The notes beneath the pieces were generated by a model, which was not told the origin of the DNA, made no database searches, and was given only the letters and a program-made list of their open reading frames with translations. From Nostocoides japonicum T1-X7 (lineage in GTDB: Bacteria > Actinomycetota > Actinomycetes > Actinomycetales > Dermatophilaceae): a stretch of 32,867 nt of DNA. Positions 8,343 through 16,241 of the stretch are shown here, piece by piece. The position numbers and the translations under genes are program-made. The stretch covers positions 4,967,523 through 5,000,389 of the forward strand of contig NZ_HF570958.1 of assembly GCF_001046855.1 (NCBI RefSeq), in the 5' to 3' direction. Position 1 is the first letter of the stretch; the number at the start of each line of letters is the position of its first letter.

Positions 8343-11300
8343 TCAGTGCGACGGCCTCAGATCGAGAGTCCACATCGCTGTCTTCTCACTGATGGCGCCG
8401 CTGTTGGCGGTCAAACCGCCATTGCTTCCGCCGGGCACCGATGCACCGGAGTCTGCCAACAACGAGTCGTACCGACCCGTCCCGGTATCGACCGTGGTGT
8501 CACGCGTGGATACGCTACTGGGTGCGGTCCAGGCGGTGGCATCCGTTGAGCCGGTCTTGTCGGCCCAGTAGGAAACGATCCAGTCTCCAGCGGTCGCCGA
8601 CACGGAAGGCGTCGTGTGGGTCGCAGTCGAGCTGTCGCCGACGTGTGCCACAGTGGGTGCCCCCAAAGTGCTGGCATCGACACCGTGGTAGACCGCCACG
8701 GTCAGCATTGCCTTGTTGTTGTCCGGGCTGTTCAGCCTCACCGTTCCGCCCAAGTCACTCGCGGTGAGTGTCTTGGCCCAGAGGGTTGAGGTGATCGTAG
8801 CGTTGGTGAACTTAGCCACCTGAGTCCAGCCGGAAACCCCAGTTGGATCCGACCAGTTCGCAGTGTTCCCTTGGGTGAAGAACAGCAATGCTGTGTCACC
8901 GACTGATGCGGTAGAGGGGATCGCTGCCTGCTTGAACTTGCTGACACCCCCAGACCCATGACCTACGCCCACGAAGGCTAGATCGTTGGCTGGCACCGTC
9001 GAAGCGGTGACGTCTTGCGAGATGCGGTTCGTTGCCCCGTCGTTGTCAGTCACCGTGAGCGTCACGGTGTAAGTGCCCGTGGCGTCGTACGTGTGCGAGG
9101 CCGTGCTGCCAGAGGAGTCAGCTGACGAGTCGCCCCACTTCCAGTCGTAACCAGTCACCGTGCCGTCAGGGTCCGATGACTTGGATCCATCAAAGGTGCA
9201 AGTGGTCCCCGTGCACTGGTAGGTGAACGACGCGACTGGCGGTTGATTCTGCGGGGCGTTAGCAACAACGACAGACTTGCTGACCGTGCCCGTCGCACCC
9301 TGATTGTCGGTCACCGTCAACTTCACCGTGTACGTGCCATCCTTCGCGTACGTGTGTGACAGATTGGCACCCGAGCCTGTCGAGTTGTCCCCAAAGTCCC
9401 ACGCATAGGACACGACAGTTCCGTCTGAGTCCGAGGACTTGGACCCATCGAAGGAACACGCCAGGTAGGTGCAACTCGAGGTGAAGGACGCCACGGGCGC
9501 CTGGTTGACGGGTGGCTGGCTGCCACCGACACTCGACAGGAACATTGCACGGTTGGTCCAGTTGATGCCGTCCTTGCCGGGCCCGCTCACAACACTTGAA
9601 CTTCCCGACACGGTTCCGTCGTTGAAGGCGACACTGTTGAGATTCCCGTTGGACCTGGTCCCGTAGTAAAGAGTCCCGTTGCTGACGAACGTCCCGTCGG
9701 CGTCGCTGAAGCTCACGCTGCTGGGAGCCACTGCCGACGTCTCGTCCACAATCCCGCTGTCGGGTGAGAACCAGCGCCAGTGAAGCGCGCTGTCACCGTA
9801 CATCGTGTAGTAAAGGCGGCCACCCGAATAGAACATTCCAGTCACGTTGGACATCTGCCCGTAGAGCGAGGGCAGCGCACCGTCAAATGTCGTGCCGTCG
9901 TGGGTATCCACACCGTCCCACACCGGGTCCATATAGGGATTCACCTGCTGCGGAGTTCCAAAGCCCGAGGACGTCAGAGCCGCGCGGTACAGATAGCCGT
10001 CGGTGTAGCCGTAGTAGACGTAGCTGCCAACCATGAACGCTCCACGAACCTGGCTCCAGTTGATGCCGCCGGTGTCGGAAGACTGGGGCTGTGAGGCAGT
10101 GGTGCCGTCGAACGAAACCGTTGACAGGGTGCCACTACCGCTGGCGGGCGGGGTGGGGGCGTCCTTGTTGATGATCTCGATCCCGTTCACGAGCGGGTTC
10201 TCGGTCACGTGCGTGAAACTGAGGTCAACGTCGCCGGCATATGTGCCAGAGCTGGGAACGGTCACCGAGAATTCCTTCATGGTCCCGGTCTCGTTACCGA
10301 CATCCTTAACAATGTCGTAATTGTTCAGGACCTGCTGGCCGTTGAGGGCCACGTTGAAGACACGTTGGCCCACCGACTGCGTGCAACTGCACTGGTTGGC
10401 GAAGTAGAGACGCACCGCGACGTTGGTGCCTGCCTTGACCGGGAAGTCCCACGTCATGGGCGGGCTATCCGTCGGGCTCCATCGTTCGCTACTGAAGATG
10501 GTCGACGGCGTGGTGGAAGGTACCGTCGAATCCACGCTCCCGACCGCGCCCCACCCTGCGGCGTTGCTCTGCTTGTTGCGGTAGGCCGCTCCCGGGTCCG
10601 TATCAGACGTGTCCGCAAGCCAGTCAGGGCCGGTGTCTGTTGATTGAACGGCCGAACCGCCCGCGTCCACGCGGTACAGCACGTTGGTCGCGCCAGCGCC
10701 GCCAGCCGAACTGCCCAAGTAGACAGTCCCTGGAAGCGTCGCGGTGGCCGTTGAAGCGAGCGTTGAGCCACCCGCGTAGGGGAAGAAGGCGATCTTCTGC
10801 CGCTTGTACTTGAAGTTGCCGATCCAGTTCTGGTCCCATCCCATCCAGAGGCCCTTGGGTGTCGCCAGCAACGCGTAGACCGCGGCTCCGAGAGGGTTGT
10901 GTCCAGGGTTCCACGTCAACGGTCGTCCGCTGACAGGGTCGAGAGCGGCCAGGCCGGGCCGGGGAACTGCGCCGGGCTGGGCGTGGTCCACCCCCAGTGG
11001 GTTGTTGTTCCACCGGTTATGCCCGCCAATGTAGACCGCGTCGTCGGTGATCGTGACACCCCAAACCGTGTCACCGCCCGTCTCGTCAACCCAGGTGGGC
11101 TGGATATTGGTTCCTGTGGATGCTGTCTCAAAGCGCGAGGTGGCGTCACAGAGAGTTCCTGCGTTGCCACCGCCAGTCGCGTTGACGACGAAGTACGAGC
11201 CATCCGGCGAGAACGACACGCCACGCACGTAAGCGTCGAACGCCCAGTTGAAGCACAGCGGCGAGTAGCGTGTCGTCGACCAGTTTGGATCGACCTGGGC

Positions 11301-12077
11301 CGCCGAGCCGTCAAGATCGATCATGGCCAGTTGGTCACGCAGCAGGCCGTCAGCGTTCTTGAAGTTTCCGATAACGGCCATCCTCGCCCCGTTGGGCGAA
11401 ATGTCGAAGGACCACGTGCCGATGTAGCCTTGAGCTCCGCTCCCGGAGTCATTGTGGTGGCCGCTGAGTTGAACATTCATGAACGGGTCAACGGCTCCGG
11501 TTGTCGCATTTAGGGACGCAAGTCCAAGGTGCGACTTTCCCCCCACCTTGCTGAAGAACCCCCCGACAAAAAGCCGATTGCCAACGGTCTTGAGGTCGTT
11601 GACCTGGCCGTAGTCGAAAGTCGGCGGGTTGAAGCCGGGAACAAGTGCGCCTGTGTTCGTGTCAAGTTCGGCAACGAACTTCGCAGCACTCCCGGCGACC
11701 TGTGTGAACGACCCTCCGATGTAGACGGTGTGGTCGTTGGGACCAGGAATGACTGAGTAGACAGCTCCGTTCGGGGCCGGGTTGAACGTGGTGCTGACCT
11801 TCCCCGTCGTTGCATCGAACGCAGCGACGTAGTTCTGGGTCGAACCACCGATGCTCGTGAAGTCGCCTCCGATAACCATCGTGTTCCCAACCTGCGCGAT
11901 CGACCGAACGGAACCGTTGTCGACGTTGGGTGTGATTGTCGAGGGCACGGCGCTTGGCATGGCGCCAGCGCTAGGAGCAGGAGTTGAGGCCTGATGCGCG
12001 TCCGAGGGTGCAGCTGAGAATGTAAGCGTCGCTAGGGCCACGGCCGCGACACTGGAAAGGAGTGTTCGAAATCTCAT
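8343..12077 (-). CDS. Large secreted propeller / malectin / PKD surface protein
   Basis: A 1244-residue exported protein; ATG 12077 starts the signal peptide MRFRTLLSSVAAVALATLTF...SDAHQA. The order is as follows. Residues ~35-450 form a beta-propeller-like region with repeated VGGDFTSIGG / IGGSFTQVAG units and YVAAFDATTG. Residues ~472-640 form a malectin-type carbohydrate-binding domain (YRVDAGGS, NVALNGQQVLNNYDI, NGIEIIN). Residues ~645-850 form a second propeller-like segment (WSQVRGAFMVGSYVYYGYTD). Two PKD domains follow at ~855-942 and ~945-1029 (SFDGSKSSDSDG, WDFGDNSTGSG; TFDGSKSSDPDG), each with a Cys pair. The C-terminal ~210-residue Thr/Ser-rich beta domain begins FVGVGHGSGG. No LPXTG or C-terminal membrane segment is seen, so retention is probably by binding glycan. 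It is likely a scaffold or binding protein for the polysaccharide; no catalytic motif is visible. Confidence 0.85.
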   Translation of the reverse strand: MRFRTLLSSVAAVALATLTFSAAPSDAHQASTPAPSAGAMPSAVPSTITPNVDNGSVRSIAQVGNTMVIGGDFTSIGGSTQNYVAAFDATTGKVSTTFNPAPNGAVYSVIPGPNDHTVYIGGSFTQVAGSAAKFVAELDTNTGALVPGFNPPTFDYGQVNDLKTVGNRLFVGGFFSKVGGKSHLGLASLNATTGAVDPFMNVQLSGHHNDSGSGAQGYIGTWSFDISPNGARMAVIGNFKNADGLLRDQLAMIDLDGSAAQVDPNWSTTRYSPLCFNWAFDAYVRGVSFSPDGSYFVVNATGGGNAGTLCDATSRFETASTGTNIQPTWVDETGGDTVWGVTITDDAVYIGGHNRWNNNPLGVDHAQPGAVPRPGLAALDPVSGRPLTWNPGHNPLGAAVYALLATPKGLWMGWDQNWIGNFKYKRQKIAFFPYAGGSTLASTATATLPGTVYLGSSAGGAGATNVLYRVDAGGSAVQSTDTGPDWLADTSDTDPGAAYRNKQSNAAGWGAVGSVDSTVPSTTPSTIFSSERWSPTDSPPMTWDFPVKAGTNVAVRLYFANQCSCTQSVGQRVFNVALNGQQVLNNYDIVKDVGNETGTMKEFSVTVPSSGTYAGDVDLSFTHVTENPLVNGIEIINKDAPTPPASGSGTLSTVSFDGTTASQPQSSDTGGINWSQVRGAFMVGSYVYYGYTDGYLYRAALTSSGFGTPQQVNPYMDPVWDGVDTHDGTTFDGALPSLYGQMSNVTGMFYSGGRLYYTMYGDSALHWRWFSPDSGIVDETSAVAPSSVSFSDADGTFVSNGTLYYGTRSNGNLNSVAFNDGTVSGSSSVVSGPGKDGINWTNRAMFLSSVGGSQPPVNQAPVASFTSSCTYLACSFDGSKSSDSDGTVVSYAWDFGDNSTGSGANLSHTYAKDGTYTVKLTVTDNQGATGTVSKSVVVANAPQNQPPVASFTYQCTGTTCTFDGSKSSDPDGTVTGYDWKWGDSSADSSGSTASHTYDATGTYTVTLTVTDNDGATNRISQDVTASTVPANDLAFVGVGHGSGGVSKFKQAAIPSTASVGDTALLFFTQGNTANWSDPTGVSGWTQVAKFTNATITSTLWAKTLTASDLGGTVRLNSPDNNKAMLTVAVYHGVDASTLGAPTVAHVGDSSTATHTTPSVSATAGDWIVSYWADKTGSTDATAWTAPSSVSTRDTTVDTGTGRYDSLLADSGASVPGGSNGGLTANSGAISEKTAMWTLDLRPSH

Positions 12078-12515
12078 GTGTGTCAACCTTCTCGTCCACC
12101 ATGGGCACCAAGGAACTGGTCCTTGGGCAGATGCTTCCATCTACGTTGTCCGGCGCGCAGGCAAACGAGCGAATCTGTCCCAGGTTCTGCTGCCTGGACG
12201 AGTCCGTCCATGGCGTGGGAGCCGATCGATGCGGTGGGAGCTCACTTCCCGGGACGTGACTGACCGTAGAACGTGAGCCCGCCGACAACCGAGTACCGCC
12301 GGTCCGGGACGTCCGGCTGGTACCGTTCGACCTCCTCCGGCAAACCCCGGCCGAGGCCCGACGAGGAACAGCTCACCGCGCTGCTCAAGCCTCGACCGAC
12401 GAGGTGAGCGGTGTGATCGCGACGTGGGGATGTCCTTGGGTAGCAGGAGAATTGGACTTGTCGAAGGTTCAAATCTGCTGATCACGGAAGGGCATCGCTC
12501 AGACACGACTCTCTG
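12078..12515. other. Upstream region of the PKD gene and end of an IS5-type element
   Basis: No coding region can be supported. The left part must carry the promoter of the minus-strand surface-protein gene, with AAGG before its ATG. The right edge (about 12490-12515) looks like an IS5 end, with GGGCATCGCTCAGACACGAC just behind the transposase stop. GGTTCAAATC at about 12468 resembles a tRNA T-loop, but the flanks do not pair. Confidence 0.4.
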
Positions 12516-13289
12516 TCACGAAAGTCGTTTGAGCCAGTAGTAGATGCTGGCGAGGTGGACGGTGGCGGCGTACCGGACGGCGAGCTTGTCGTACCTGGTG
12601 ACGAACGCGCGGTGGTGTTTGAGGTGGTTGAAGCCGCATTCGACCGCGCGCCGGTCGCGGTAGATGACGGGGTCGAAGGCGGGTGGTCTGCCACCCGCTG
12701 CGCCGCGTCGTTGGCGGTGTCCGGCCTGGTCGGCGGGGACGGGGATGGTTGCCGGGATGTGGTGTCGGCGAAGCCAGGCCCGATTGGCTGCCGAGGAGTA
12801 GGCCTTGTCGGCCAGGACCCGGTCGGGACGTTGACGCGGTCGTCCGGGTCCGGGCCGGGCGACGCGGATTGCCTCCAGGACCGGGATGAACTGGGGGCTG
12901 TCGCCGTTCTGGCCGGGGCTGAGGATGAAGGCGAGCAGGCCGCGGTGTTGATCGATGGCGGCGTAGGTCTTGATCCCCCACCCTCCTCTGCCGCGTCCCC
13001 CGACCGCGGCGCCGCGCATCGACTTGCCGTCGATGGCGATGACCCTCCGCCCGCCGACCTGACCAACCCGGACCGCGGCCCACGCCCCCAGGCGCCGGTG
13101 CAGGTCATCAGCGTCCACCACGGCCAGCGTCCGCCGGATCGTGGACTCCGACGGCCGGCGCCGGCCGGAGCCAGTACCGCGACGTTGCAACGATCCCTGC
13201 GCAGCGTCGGCGACCCACTCACCGACCGCCACCCACGACCGGGCGCCCGCGGACACGGCCGCCGAAGCGACCGACAGCAACCCGGACAC
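12516..13289 (-). CDS. Chimeric transposase: ISAs1-type N-terminus, IS5-type C-terminus
   Basis: One open frame of 257 residues joins two families. Residues 1 to ~95 are ISAs1-like (GLLSVASAAVSAGARSW, VGEWVADAAQ, PSESTIRRTLAVVDADDLH, VIAIDGKSMRG). From ~100 on it is IS5-like (GGWGIKTYAAIDQHRG, LSPGQNGDSPQFIPVLEAIR, LADKAYSSAANRAWLRR, GGRPPAFDPVIYRDRRAVE, FNHLKHHRAFVTRYDK). A DDE triad is formally complete: Asp in IDGKS from ISAs1, and Asp in ADKAYS and Glu in AVECGFN from IS5. Whether the chimera folds or acts is unknown. The start is uncertain: GTG 13289 lies inside what would be ISAs1 coding sequence, and the true ISAs1 start is lost. It probably arose by recombination or insertion between two elements. 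Confidence 0.7.
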   Translation of the reverse strand: MSGLLSVASAAVSAGARSWVAVGEWVADAAQGSLQRRGTGSGRRRPSESTIRRTLAVVDADDLHRRLGAWAAVRVGQVGGRRVIAIDGKSMRGAAVGGRGRGGWGIKTYAAIDQHRGLLAFILSPGQNGDSPQFIPVLEAIRVARPGPGRPRQRPDRVLADKAYSSAANRAWLRRHHIPATIPVPADQAGHRQRRGAAGGRPPAFDPVIYRDRRAVECGFNHLKHHRAFVTRYDKLAVRYAATVHLASIYYWLKRLS

Positions 13290-13292
13290 GGG
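13266..13292 (-). repeat. ISAs1-type 27-bp repeat, copy 1
   Basis: The 27 bases here recur at 13467-13493 with a single difference (CAGCAACC against CAGTAACC). Both encode the ISAs1 motif PVSGLLSVA on the minus strand. The copies mark the two sides of the junction between the chimeric transposase and the IS110 remnant, so repeated insertion or recombination of ISAs1 copies is likely. Confidence 0.65.
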
Positions 13293-13466
13293 AGTCCCGC
13301 GCCCACCACCCGCAACATGCCGCTCGTCACGCCTCGTCTTCGCAGGTCATCCCTGTTGGAGCGGGGCCGTGTCAAGGGCTAGGGTGCTTGGTTTTCGGGG
13401 GTCTTCGATAGCGGCGCGCACGTCGGGATGGGCGTCGGGGTCAAGGCTCGGGCGGAGCCCGACCGC

Positions 13467-13493
13467 GCAGCGACCGACAGTAACCCGGACACG
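13467..13493 (-). repeat. ISAs1-type 27-bp repeat, copy 2
   Basis: Second copy of the repeat at 13266-13292. In this copy the ISAs1 reading frame (PVSGLLSVAARSG) is fused directly behind the truncated IS110 frame and soon loses similarity. Confidence 0.65.
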
Positions 13494-13521
13494 GGGTGGC
13501 CGCACCCCAACGAGGGTCCAC

Positions 13522-13928
13522 GCTTGGCCCGGTGCCGCACCAGCTCACGCAGCTCCCGCGTGGCCGGCGGCGCGATCCACGCCTCCGGCAGCCGACCCAT
13601 CCGCAGCAGGTCAGCCAGATCGGCCGCGTCCCGCTCGTCGTTCTTAACCCGCCGATACTCGAACATCTCCCGCCCCCAACGGGTGCGCCAGATGAACATG
13701 GGCGCCGCCGGCCTGGAGCGCGTCGACCGCCCAATACCAGCCGTACGTGGCCTCCAGCACCGTCTCCGGAGCCTCCCCCGCCCGGGCCATCACCGCCGCC
13801 AACCGCTCCGGATCGTTACTGATCCGGACCGTCTCCAACACCTCACCCTCACAGGTGGAACGCACGATCACCGACCGTCGACGATGCAGATCGATACCGA
13901 CGAACTGCCTCCCGGCATACCCTTCCAT
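13522..13928 (-). pseudogene. IS110-family transposase, frameshifted and truncated
   Basis: Starts at ATG 13928, with GGAGG 6 nt upstream. The first frame gives the DEDD (RuvC-like) N-terminus typical of IS110: FVGIDLHRRRSVIVRS, ISNDPERLAAVM, EATYGWYWAVDALQ, HLAHPLG. A one-base frameshift near 13675 moves the reading to a second frame with MFEYRRVKNDERDAADLADL and GRLPEAWIAPPATRELREL, ending at RHRAK. There the gene is cut and joined to ISAs1-like sequence. The C-terminal Tnp20 domain with the catalytic Ser is missing, so it is inactive. About 135 of the usual ~400 residues remain. Confidence 0.85.
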
Positions 13929-14130
13929 CAGGGGCCTCCTTCAACGTGAGCCGTGGACAACTCCCAGCATCCCGCCGGGAGAGGCCACGAGGAGCGGAGG
14001 CCCCGCTCCTACATCGCATCACAGCCCCGTCGGCCGACTTTGCCGAGGCCCTGGCCCACAGGGGCCGTCCGCGCATCACGACTCACCCATCACCAACCGG
14101 GCCGGTGGATCAGGGCCGAGTCGCCGCCCT
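13929..14130 (-). ncRNA. Candidate IS110 left end / bridge-RNA region
   Basis: IS110 elements carry a structured non-coding end upstream of the transposase that can encode the bridge RNA. Here the ~200 bases upstream of the IS110 start contain successive hairpins. Examples are CTCCC/GGGAG (13961-13965 with 13977-13981), GGAGCGG/CCGCTCC (13991-13997 with 14003-14009, 5-nt loop) and CGGC/GCCG near 14028-14045. Target- and donor-binding loops were not assigned, and the outer boundary is uncertain. The host transposase is broken, so any RNA would be a relic. Confidence 0.35.
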
Positions 14131-14150
14131 CTCGATCTTCGCGGCCTCCC

Positions 14151-14798
14151 CTACTTGGCGGAGAAGTTCACTTCGAAACAGCCCCGGTCAGGGCCCGAAA
14201 TCATCGATAGCCGCCAGACCCCAGGAGCGGGTATCGGCAGCGTAATGGCGTAGTAATTCCATACATCCGCACTCTGAACCGATTGCGAGACGACCGTTCG
14301 CGCTTTTCCCTTCGAGGTCACTGGCGTCATCTTGATTGCAACACCCGGCATTTTTGTGACGTGAGCAGGGATAACGTACATCGAGACAGCAGCCCCCGGC
14401 TTTGTTGCGATATCCCGATACTGCGCTCTCGCCTGTGCGAAATTACCCGCGCCCAGTCCGCCAGAGCGCACATCGCGTTGGTTCCCGACGTCAATGCATT
14501 CGTGTGACGAAGACCCCGGTAGTGAATTAAGCACTGACGCCTGCGTTGCGGGAGCGTTGGTGGACGAATTAGGGCCGGTCGGAGTCGTCATCGACGGCTC
14601 CGGCGTCGCGCGTGACGACTTATTCGCCGTTGGACTCTCGCTGGTCGCGGAGCCTGACCTACCCTCCGTCGCTGAGACGGATGCAGATGTCGACGTAGCT
14701 ACGTTGGATGTGCCACCCGAACTGCACGCACCCAGAAGACAAGCAATGCTTACAGCCAAGAAGGCCGTTCTGAGAAGTGAAACTTCCGTGTTCATCAT
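14151..14798 (-). CDS. Ser/Thr-rich lipoprotein of unknown function
   Basis: A 215-residue predicted lipoprotein: the hydrophobic signal ends in the lipobox LLGAC (Cys25). It is followed by a ~65-residue Ser/Thr/Pro-rich linker (about 27-92) suited to spanning the wall. A globular C-terminal part of ~115 residues contains HECIDVGNQRDV and RGCFEVNFSAK, with two Cys that could form a disulfide. No family is recognised. ATG 14798 and ATG 14795 are adjacent; GGGAGACGGGAATAGG precedes them. It lies between an IS110 relic and an IS66 relic and appears intact, so it may be cargo of the region. It could bind the surface glycan, but nothing in the sequence shows this. Confidence 0.7.
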   Translation of the reverse strand: MMNTEVSLLRTAFLAVSIACLLGACSSGGTSNVATSTSASVSATEGRSGSATSESPTANKSSRATPEPSMTTPTGPNSSTNAPATQASVLNSLPGSSSHECIDVGNQRDVRSGGLGAGNFAQARAQYRDIATKPGAAVSMYVIPAHVTKMPGVAIKMTPVTSKGKARTVVSQSVQSADVWNYYAITLPIPAPGVWRLSMISGPDRGCFEVNFSAK

Positions 14799-14924
14799 CC
14801 TATTCCCGTCTCCCCCATTTGGTCTGTGGATCGCAGCGTGCGAACGGCGGCGGTCACACGTCTTGAAACTCTATGCGGTGGTCCACCGGCGGGGGGCCAA
14901 CTAGGGAAAACTGCCCGGCTGACG

Positions 14925-15545
14925 GTAACTGTTCAGGACCCCGGCGTGCCATGGGGCTAATGTTACCGGTGGGTCGGTAGGGTCTGGGTATGCCCGCTGC
15001 GTCGCTTGAGGATGTCCTGGCGACGATCGCGGCTCTGGAGGCTCGGGTCCGGGAGCTTGAGGCGGAGAACGTCGGGTTGCGGCGGCGGTTGGGGATGGGC
15101 TCGGGCAACTCCTCCAAGCCGCCCTCAACTGATGGGCCGGACAAGGCCCCGCCGACGTCGTGCGGAAGAAGACCGGCGGCAGGCAGGGGGGAAGCCTCGC
15201 CGTGCCGGGGGCCGGTTGGCGCAGGTCGCCGACCGGGACGTGAGGGTCGTACACCGTCCGAGCGTGTGCGGCGGGTGCGCCGGGGCACTCGGCCCGGACG
15301 CGCCGGTGTCGGTGCGCCGGTGTCGGTGCGCCGGTGCTGCGGCAGGTATTCGACCTGCCGCAGATGGCGGTGGAGGTGACCGAGCACCAGATGCTGTCGG
15401 TGGCGTGTGGGTGTGGGCACGCCACCCGGGCGGCGGCGCCGGCCCGGGTCGCCGGTCCGACCTCGGGGGCGGGACCACCGCGGTCGCGGTGTACTTGTCC
15501 ACGGCGGCGATGGTCCCGATCGAACGGATAGCGGACACGATCTAG
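14925..15545 (+). pseudogene. IS66-family transposase fragment, frameshifted
   Basis: From ATG 14990 one frame encodes the IS66 N-terminal leucine-zipper region and motif (IAALEARVRELEAENVGLRR, GMGSGNSSKPPSTDGP). The continuation lies in other frames: VADRDVRVVHRPSVCGGC (zinc-finger region), RQVFDLPQMAVEVTEHQM and SVACGCGHATRAAAPA, ending near 15545. There are at least two frameshifts, one associated with a short tandem duplication at about 15300-15335. The DDE catalytic domain is absent. A probable left terminus, GTAACTGTTCAGGACCCC, is at about 14925. Confidence 0.85.
15299..15336 (+). repeat. Tandem 14-bp repeat inside the IS66 relic
   Basis: The unit GCGCCGGTGTCGGT occurs twice in tandem, followed by a partial third copy (GCGCCGGTG). 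Expansion by a non-multiple of three shifts the IS66 frame between PVSVRR and RQVFDLP, so slipped-strand duplication is a likely cause of inactivation. Confidence 0.7.
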
Positions 15546-15591
15546 GCCCTATTCGGGATCAGCGTGTCGACCGGTTGGGTGGCCCTGGCTC

Positions 15592-15838
15592 CAGGGTCAG
15601 TTCAAAGTTGATACTGCTGTGACTGGTGTGACCTGAGCGTTATCGATGATCGCGAGCAGAGTGTCGAGGGGGCGGCCCAGTCGTCGGGTCGCGGCGGCGA
15701 TGTTGGGGGCGGCGTGACGGGCGCGCAGGACGCCGAGGGCGATGTTGCGCAGGGTGGTCATGACGTGGGGCAGGGTGGCGTGCGGGCTTGGGATCGGTCT
15801 TCGTCGTAGGTGACGTCGCGGACGTAGTGGACACGGTT
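15592..15838 (-). pseudogene. ISAs1-family transposase, C-terminal remnant
   Basis: About 80 codons on the minus strand give the ISAs1 C-terminus: NRVHYVRDVTYDEDRSQART, then, after a one-base frameshift near 15779, TLPHVMTTLRNIALGVLRAR and LGRPLDTLLAIIDNAQ, with a stop at 15597-15599. The terminal sequence CAGGGTCAGTTCAAAGTTGA (from 15592) matches the opposite ISAs1 end at 18674 (CAGGGCCTGTTCAAAGTCGT). The upstream end of the remnant is exactly the 3' splice junction of the group II intron, so the intron sits in this transposase gene. The matching N-terminal part may be the fragment at 18270-18598. Confidence 0.8.
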
Positions 15839-15902
15839 GTACGAGTCGGCCGGGGGCGCGGTGTCAGCGTTTGGGCTGGTCGTTTCCCCCGGCCGCTCGT
15901 CC

Positions 15903-15936
15903 GAACCCGGCGTGCCAGTTTCCCGGCACCGGGCTC
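15903..15936 (-). ncRNA. Group II intron domain V
   Basis: The 34-nt minus-strand sequence starts GAGCCCGG and ends CCGGGTTC. It folds into the canonical domain V: lower stem GAGCCCGG/CCGGGUUC containing the AGC catalytic triad, a 2-nt bulge, and an upper stem capped by a GAAA tetraloop. Length and layout match the family exactly. Domain VI follows (15841-15902) with arms CGGCCGGGGG / CCCCCGGCCG and a bulged adenosine before CTCGTAC. Confidence 0.88.
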
Positions 15937-15948
15937 TCCATGAGTCCT

Positions 15949-16241
15949 TCAGGTCGCGTGGAGGGGTCTGCTGGACCAGGGCGTGGGGATGGCGTTGCCC
16001 CGGTAGCGGTACCGCTGGATGGGTACTGTGGCGGGGTTGAACAGTTCTTGAACCGCACCCGGTGCCACGCCTCCAGCAGGAACGCTGGAGCGGCCACCAG
16101 ATTGAACAGATCATCGAACACGCGGCCCGGGTCGGCCGCGGCCCGTTCGTGCAACTTGGACTGAATCCCCAGTACCCGCGAGTACGCCGCGTACGCGACG
16201 TCCTCGGGAACGTCGGTGTTCACCCACGTGTCTCCTGGCAT
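15949..16241 (-). pseudogene. Group II intron reverse transcriptase/maturase, internal deletion
   Basis: The ORF starts at ATG 16241 (MPGDTWVNTDVPED). About 62 N-terminal residues of the intron-encoded protein are kept (GIQSKLHERAAADPG, FDDLFNLVAAPAFLLEAWHR). The frame then jumps to the extreme C-terminal tail (QELFNPATVPIQRYRG, PTPWSSRPLHAT) and the stop at 15949. The reverse-transcriptase palm with YADD, the X/maturase and any endonuclease domain are deleted. The protein is non-functional; the ribozyme could only be mobilised by a related maturase supplied in trans. Confidence 0.8.

Noticed and set aside
12460..12480. GGTTCAAATC resembling a tRNA T-loop
   Set aside because: The flanking bases do not form a T-stem or an acceptor stem, so no tRNA gene is supported.
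12555..13382. Plus-strand frame opposite the chimeric transposase
   Set aside because: The minus-strand frame contains transposase motifs throughout; the plus-strand product is Gly/Val/Asp-rich shadow sequence.
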